From assembly GCA_017412265.1 (NCBI GenBank), contig JAFPYK010000220.1:1-14954 (forward strand): a stretch of 14,954 nt of DNA, given 5' to 3'. The notes beneath the pieces are model-generated. The model had not been told where the DNA came from, ran no database searches, and saw nothing but the letters and a program-made list of their open reading frames with translations. This document shows positions 13,657-14,954 of this stretch, piece by piece (position 1 is the first letter of the stretch; each line of letters opens with the position of its first letter). The position numbers were made by a program, and so were the translations under genes. Source of the stretch: Lachnospiraceae bacterium. GTDB taxonomy: Bacteria > Bacillota > Clostridia > Lachnospirales > Lachnospiraceae.

Positions 13657-13989
13657 ATGGATTATAAAACCATGCTGATCTATGCGGGAATCCTGGTGGC
13701 TTTCCTGCTGATCGCCAAGCTGATTACCCGCTGGGTTGCGGCCCCGAAGGGCAAGACAAAGACGCTGAGCGCGAAGATGCTGCGCAAGGAGCGCGGTCCC
13801 GGGAAGGACCCTTCCGGGCAGGATCTTCTCTGGGCGGTATTTGAGACCTATCCGGAGAAGGAGATTCTCCGTCTCTCGGTGCGGCCGAGGGTCTTTCGCG
13901 AGCTTCCGGAAGGGGAGAACGGATCCCTGACCTATGCAGGAGATGTTTTCTTAAGCTTTGATACCGGCGGGAACATTATCCGCAGATGA
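13657..13989 (+). CDS. Small membrane-anchored protein with DUF2500-like C-terminus
   Basis: This 110-residue protein has an N-terminal membrane helix (about residues 7-25), a basic linker rich in Lys/Arg/Gly (about 30-55), and a small beta domain. The pattern in the domain, LRLSVRPRVF followed by EGENGSLTYAGDVFLSF, resembles the core of DUF2500 proteins, which are small membrane-bound domains of unknown function. The topology suggests the domain is cytoplasmic if the basic linker follows the positive-inside rule. The ribosome site AGAGGA supports the ATG at 13657. It lies between the MFS gene and the phosphoesterase with short gaps, so it is probably in the same transcript. I am moderately sure of the family resemblance and offer no function. 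Confidence 0.65.
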   Translation: MDYKTMLIYAGILVAFLLIAKLITRWVAAPKGKTKTLSAKMLRKERGPGKDPSGQDLLWAVFETYPEKEILRLSVRPRVFRELPEGENGSLTYAGDVFLSFDTGGNIIRR

Positions 13990-14023
13990 TTTTCGAAACG
14001 ACAGGTAGAGGAGAAGGCAGTCT

Positions 14024-14728
14024 ATGATTTATGTCATATCCGATCTGCACGGCACGGCGCCGGAGAAGCTTGAGAGGCTTCTCGACAGGGCAGGGTTCGG
14101 CCTGAATGATGAGCTGTATATTCTCGGAGATGTGGTGGACCGCAACGGCGACGGAGGTGCGGCGATGCTCTCCTGGCTGCTGGTGCAGCCGAATGTGTGG
14201 CTCCTGCTTGGCAATCACGAGGCGATGCTTCTCGCATGTGAATTTGCCTTTGATGAGATCACGGACGAGAGCCTCGGTGTCTTTACCGAAGAGAAGCTAG
14301 AGCATCTGCTTCTGTATTATTCGAACGGGGGAGGTGTGACGCTCGATCACCTGAAGCTTCTTCCGAAGGAGGACCGTGAGGAGATCTTCGATTATCTGAG
14401 AGAGGCACCGCTGTATCTGACCGTGCGGGCCGGATCCCGCAATTACCTTCTGGTTCATTCCGGCTTCGCGAATTTCCGGAAGGACCGGCCGTTATCATCT
14501 TATGCCGCAGAGGAGCTTCTGTGGGCCAGGCCCGCGATCGACGAACGGTTTTTTGATCAGACCGTGACGGTCTTCGGGCATACGCCGACCGCGAAGTACG
14601 GAGAGGAGTACCGCGGCAGGATTCTCTATACGGACACCTGGATCGACATCGACGTCGGTGTCGGCTGGGGAGAGGAGCCGGTTCTGCTGAGGCTCGATGA
14701 TCTGAAGGAATTTACATTGGATTCATAA
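14024..14728 (+). CDS. PPP-type metallophosphoesterase (serine/threonine phosphatase / ApaH-like)
   Basis: This 234-residue calcineurin-like phosphoesterase has all the di-metal motifs: D7 and H9 in SDLHG, D36 and D39 in GDVVDRN, N64-H65 in GNHE, H145 in HSGF and H186 in FGHTP. The spacing matches the bacterial PPP group, which includes lambda phosphatase, PrpA/PrpE-like protein phosphatases and ApaH dinucleotide hydrolases; the sequence does not say which substrate applies. It is a complete, soluble, cytosolic protein of normal length, started by an ATG behind a GAGGAG site. It closes the MFS-DUF2500-like gene group, and a 10-bp hairpin follows five bases after the stop. Confidence 0.92.
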   Translation: MIYVISDLHGTAPEKLERLLDRAGFGLNDELYILGDVVDRNGDGGAAMLSWLLVQPNVWLLLGNHEAMLLACEFAFDEITDESLGVFTEEKLEHLLLYYSNGGGVTLDHLKLLPKEDREEIFDYLREAPLYLTVRAGSRNYLLVHSGFANFRKDRPLSSYAAEELLWARPAIDERFFDQTVTVFGHTPTAKYGEEYRGRILYTDTWIDIDVGVGWGEEPVLLRLDDLKEFTLDS

Positions 14729-14732
14729 TCAT

Positions 14733-14757
14733 AACCACCCGTGTGAACGGGTGGTTT
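14733..14757 (+). terminator. Ten-bp GTGA-loop hairpin after the metallophosphoesterase gene
   Basis: AACCACCCGT (14733-14742) pairs perfectly with ACGGGTGGTT (14747-14756) around a GTGA loop, a GNRA-type tetraloop in RNA. Only three T follow, so as a terminator it is of middling quality, although the stem is very stable. It may equally be the outermost member of the hairpin array to its right. Confidence 0.6.
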
Positions 14758-14762
14758 GCTCT

Positions 14763-14907
14763 GCGCCTATAAGGCGCTCATCCCGGCTTGGGCCTCAAAG
14801 GCCCTCTGAATACGGGTCTCTCCCGCACCGCATCCTCTGGCTCACCCCTGCCGGGGTTCCTTATCTCTTGTTACTGCCTTTGATTACTGGCTCACCCGTA
14901 AACGGGT
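14763..14907. repeat. Array of short hairpins with a shared GCTC/GCTT foot (REP/IS200-like or structured RNA)
   Basis: Four clear stem-loops occur in 145 bases: GCGCCT-ATA-AGGCGC (14763-14777), GGGCCT-CAA-AGGCCC (14790-14804), ACCCC-TGCC-GGGGT (14844-14857) and ACCCGT-AA-ACGGGT (14894-14907), with a weaker CGGG/CCCG pairing at 14813-14825. GCTC or GCTT lies at the 5' foot of each clear hairpin, directly adjoining three of them and one base away from the first. The two rightmost begin with the same CTGGCTCACCC, exactly 50 bases apart (14837 and 14887). A hairpin plus a constant tetranucleotide is the layout of REP elements and IS200/IS605 ends recognised by Y1 transposases. No transposase is visible inside the window. 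Confidence 0.6.
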
Positions 14908-14954
14908 CTATATATTCTTTCAACGTCATCTGATCGTCAATCTGGTCCTCGGCT
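14861..14954 (-). CDS. C-terminal end of an unrecognised protein (continues beyond the right edge)
   Basis: On the - strand one frame is open from the window edge for 30 codons to a TAA at 14861-14863; the other two - strand frames stop early. The residues are acidic first, then TLKEYIDPFTGEPV and a basic end SNKR. I do not recognise the protein. The codons for DPFTGEP are written by the rightmost hairpin of the array (14894-14907), so repeat and coding sequence overlap. It is convergent with the phosphoesterase gene. Possible identities given the hairpins are a transposon-encoded protein or an ordinary host gene whose 3' end has been invaded by a repeat; both are speculation from 30 residues. 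Confidence 0.45.
   Translation of the reverse strand, partial: AEDQIDDQMTLKEYIDPFTGEPVIKGSNKR

Noticed and set aside
14763..14907. CRISPR array
   Set aside because: The units are hairpins of differing sequence without a constant 25-40 base direct repeat, and there are no uniform unique spacers or cas genes in the window.
14751..14933. 60-residue + strand open frame across the hairpin array
   Set aside because: It has no ribosome site, is built from the hairpin repeats, and opposes a better-supported - strand coding end.

Overview
The window looks like chromosomal DNA from a moderately GC-rich Gram-positive anaerobe in the Clostridia, most plausibly Lachnospiraceae or a close relative. The support is gene content (a NusG-II/Gx-transporter pair, an M18 aminopeptidase, a GT2-GtrA-YfhO envelope cassette), strong AGGAGG-type ribosome binding sites, and tRNA genes without an encoded CCA end. 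This placement is an inference; no marker gene fixes the genus. Every recognisable gene is on the + strand. The one exception is the tail of an unidentified CDS that enters from the right edge on the - strand.

Layout. (1) 1-930: the end of a small-gene operon, with a membrane-anchored NusG domain II protein translationally coupled to a Gx-type (HepI-like) membrane protein, closed by a clear intrinsic terminator. (2) 1009-2463: a singly transcribed M18 aspartyl aminopeptidase with an extended -10 promoter. (3) 2530-7784: a sugar-acid operon encoding a KduD/gluconate-5-dehydrogenase-like SDR, decarboxylating 6-phosphogluconate dehydrogenase, an FGGY gluconokinase, KDPG aldolase and a D-2-hydroxyacid dehydrogenase. 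Together they could reduce keto-gluconates to gluconate, phosphorylate it, and send 6-phosphogluconate to ribulose-5-phosphate, with KDPG cleaved by the aldolase. No 6-phosphogluconate dehydratase, KDG kinase, transporter or regulator is in view. (4) 7802-12258: a tRNA-Gly(GCC) with its own promoter and terminator, then a lipid-linked-sugar glycosylation cassette (GT2 glycosyltransferase, GtrA flippase-like protein, giant YfhO membrane protein) that probably decorates a cell-surface polymer. (5) 12270-14728: a second, identical tRNA-Gly(GCC) with its own promoter, then an MFS transporter, a small DUF2500-like membrane-anchored protein and a PPP-type metallophosphoesterase. (6) 14733-14954: between convergent genes, an array of short hairpins, most preceded by a GCTC/GCTT foot, running into the 3' end of the - strand CDS.

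The most unusual things are the terminal hairpin array (REP/IS200-like or the 3' end of a structured RNA), the two tRNA-Gly units that share architecture but not flanking sequence (promoter just after an upstream stop codon, a leader hairpin ending 2 nt before the mature tRNA), and the fact that the envelope genes downstream of each tRNA have little or no room for a promoter of their own. I found no CRISPR array, no complete mobile element, no rRNA and no obvious new defence system.
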